From positions 51,502,465 through 51,566,464 of the forward strand of contig NC_067195.1 of the NCBI RefSeq assembly GCF_000699445.3: a stretch of DNA of 64,000 nt. The letters run 5' to 3'. This document shows positions 61,361 through 64,000 of the stretch, piece by piece. Each line of letters opens with the position of its first letter. Position 1 is the first letter of the stretch. A model generated the notes under the pieces. That model was not told the DNA's origin. It saw only the letters and a program-made list of their open reading frames with translations, and made no database searches. Position numbers and translations under genes: made by a program. Origin of the DNA: Schistosoma haematobium. Lineage: Eukaryota > Platyhelminthes > Trematoda > Strigeidida > Schistosomatidae.

Positions 61361-64000
61361 AATCTTGTTGAATAATGTTCACTACAATATTTACTCTGAA
61401 TAATCGTCTACAGCTTCATTTAAATTTAAGCCATAACAACAAAAGATATCAGGTAGACCCTAATGATAGTAAACATTATTTGAATTCCTGTGGCTTGAAA
61501 CATTTTTCAAAAACTATATTTTATTTTCAGAATGTCTTAGGAGTTACTAGGTCAGTGCAATTAAACAAAAGAGATTATATATCATATTTCGTTTCTTTAA
61601 TGCTTTCATTCGATACTGATCAATATTCACATCAAGCACATTCAAGGACTTTTCTATTATTATTTGTTTAGAAGAGAATTCTTCACATGATAAAACAATA
61701 ATTTAAACTATAGTTTTTTTGATCAAATTAATTATCTTGAACTAATAGGTAGAAATAATGACAAGCGAAAAATCTAAAAAAGGGGCGGATAAATTAATAT
61801 AAAGTAGAGATATTTCGTGACAATATTTCTTTTCTAATGAGTATTTTCTATTTTCATAATATGCAGTGTAGTTGTGGAAAACGTTTGATAAATTGAGTGA
61901 GAAACAATTGTACATCATTCAGGAATGGCAAACTGTGTAAGATTTCTGAGTAAACAAGGGGACAAAAGTGAGATTTAGGGAGTGACTTTTATCTTTTTCG
62001 AGACTTATCGCTTGAATAAAACTACCTACCAGGCTGAACTGCTTCTATTTAGATTGGAATCCAACAATCACTTGTTTATTCATTACGCAACTGGTACTAT
62101 CATCTATGATACTGTCTAACCTATGTCTAATTACATCTTCCGAATTCATTAAACTTCATTAGTCTATAGACAATTAGTAAAAATGTCACGATAACGCTAT
62201 AGATCTCATCTGTGTAGAATTAAAATCAATTCAGAAAAGGGAATTTTCTTTCCAATGATATTGCTTACTAAGGCTATTAAGTCACATTTTTACTGACATA
62301 ATATATGTAAATGGCAGTCTGTTAAAAAATAAATTGGCATTGGACAATGAATTATTTAAAAATATGAAAAAGGAAGTTGTGTTACTTTAAACATACTTAA
62401 AACAGAAGCTTTAGAAACCGACCAATTGAAGACTAACTTATTTGTACAAATGTACTATTTTCAATCACTCATCCTACTGTGGTCTTAACTTCTCTGCCTA
62501 TCTTCCATACTCAGTAATCTATTATAGTGATGATATTCTAGTTTTGCTATAATCATTTATTAACTACTATTATTCAGTTCATAACATTCATCAAGTGAAC
62601 AGTTATCTATCATTATTCAACTTTTTGTATCTCAACATTATTTTCATTAGCCGTTATAGCATTGCATAACCTCATTTCGATATTTGGTATTCTCGTGTAA
62701 CTTATGACCCAATACCACTCTTTATTCTAATTGTGCAGGCTTAGTTAATGATATTACTGAAAAAATTGCCTTCTCTAACCTGTCTTTGGTTTTTTTTTTC
62801 GAAAACACAATAAGTTTCTTTGGTTATCAAACTGAAATGCGATATTGTTTTTCTCTTTTTAGAATTATGTCGCTTTGAAAGTAATTATCATTATATACTG
62901 GCGTCTTATGCAAATCAAAAGAAAAACAATGCACTAAATGTCTAATTTTTTGCCATAGAATTTAATATTGGTGAATATATGAAATCTTATATTTGAATAA
63001 AGCAGGAGTTTTTAGTAATCAGAACAACAATGAAGGAAAAAAGTATGTCAAACATGATTTTGAAAAATGACTGAAACTTGGTTACTATACAGAAAATCAA
63101 GTATACTGTTTATTCACTGAAAAGAAAGCTTTTACGTCCCACAACATATGACACAGAATGCTAAATATCAAGATCTTTTAAAGAATGTAAAATATCTGAT
63201 TCATATTTCTTATGCCATTACATTCAATTTGTCTAACTTTAATTATTTTTCCGCGTAAGTTATCGAATTACTGTGGTACTTTTAACTACAATAACATAGA
63301 TATAAACATTACTTGTTTCCTACTCAAATCAATGTATTATGTTATCAAAGTTAGCCACATATGTTTACTGTTCACAAATCATTTTATTCCTTTTAAATTT
63401 ATGTATTATACGTACTAATTTTGTGTTTTAGAAATTTATTCATTTTGAAAGTACACTTTTTTTTAATTGTCAGATTCTGCACTTTTGGTATTTTTTTCTG
63501 TAAACTTTAAATCAAAAATCGATAGATTAAATAATACAGAATACTGTGTATTATTTCTGGATTTATTAAATATTAACGTCTTGTCATAAACATATCTTCA
63601 TGATAGCTAGCTACATGTTCTGAATTTCAATGAAACGCAATTGGACGTTTTGTATGGAATCTAAGTTGAAATATTTTTCTGAAATATAGACCTAGATAGA
63701 GAAAAATCAGTTGTTCGTTTATTCAAAAAGAAAAAAAACGAATTGACTGACACTGAATTCAGTAATGATAAACTATTCATATGTATTAATATTTGGATAT
63801 TGGAAACAAACATAAAATATATTCATTGATGCACACGAAAAGTACTTTAAAACAGAGAGGGATTGATATATGAGGAACTGTTGTTTAACGACCTCAATTC
63901 ACCTATTTATTGCACTGATCAAACAACAAATATCATGTTTCATGCGCATAAACAGGTTCTATTTTTTCCTTTCCTCTGTGTTGTATCCTAACAAACAACA

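Larger units (their letters stand above)
60337..64000 (-). other. upstream PPP1R16-like intron or flank
   Basis: No upstream exon (expected peptide ending LTALHQ) was found. Contains an R3 arm, a TA microsatellite and an HH-B SINE. 61700-64000 is AT-rich with nothing recognised. Confidence 0.65.

Noticed and set aside
60400..64000. Upstream PPP1R16 exon (LTALHQ end, KVxF motif)
   Set aside because: Looked for on the minus strand; no convincing exon found, so the 5' exons are taken to lie outside the window.

Overview
The window is eukaryotic and almost certainly from a blood fluke (genus Schistosoma). It is AT-rich and intron-dominated. Its two conserved genes are split into small exons with GT..AG introns of 39 nt to about 10.6 kb. 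The introns are packed with RTE-like non-LTR retrotransposons and tRNA-derived SINEs that carry hammerhead ribozymes, a hallmark of schistosome Smα-type repeats. I cannot decide the species.

Two genes face each other. On the + strand, positions 2-12822 hold the 3' two-thirds of eIF3b (EIF3B). Its eight exons splice into one open frame of 596 codons plus stop. On the - strand, 60336 down to 17755 holds most of a protein phosphatase 1 targeting subunit of the PPP1R16 type (TIMAP/MYPT3). Its eight exons give 651 codons plus stop: ankyrin repeats, an Arg/Ser-rich linker and a C-terminal CAAX box (CVIM). The 5' ends of both genes lie outside the window. The 3' ends converge across about 4.9 kb (12823-17754).

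Transposable elements fill the rest. LINE A (20796-24717, minus) is a near full-length endonuclease-reverse transcriptase element with disabled frames. It has a 5'-truncated sister copy (31351-32584, plus, 13-bp target duplication) and a rearranged copy (about 53812-54792). LINE B (25949-29589, plus) is a full-length RTE-like element with a 13-bp target duplication, one nonsense codon and a hammerhead SINE inserted in its ORF. Three tRNA-like hammerhead SINE families are present. I call them HH-A (about 401-nt unit), HH-B (Smα-like, about 330-nt unit) and HH-C (one copy). At least four ribozymes have an intact catalytic core and paired stem I, and a fifth has a short stem I. Many copies are fold-back or tandem-dimer arrangements.

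The gene content is ordinary housekeeping and signalling. The most unusual content is the ribozyme-SINE population: palindromic stem III sequences that vary in a self-complementary way between families, tandem units bounded by ribozymes, and recurrent snap-back structures. Several unclassified interspersed repeats (R1, R2, R3 and a fold-back family F) also recur. R2 and R3 keep a shared reading frame between copies.
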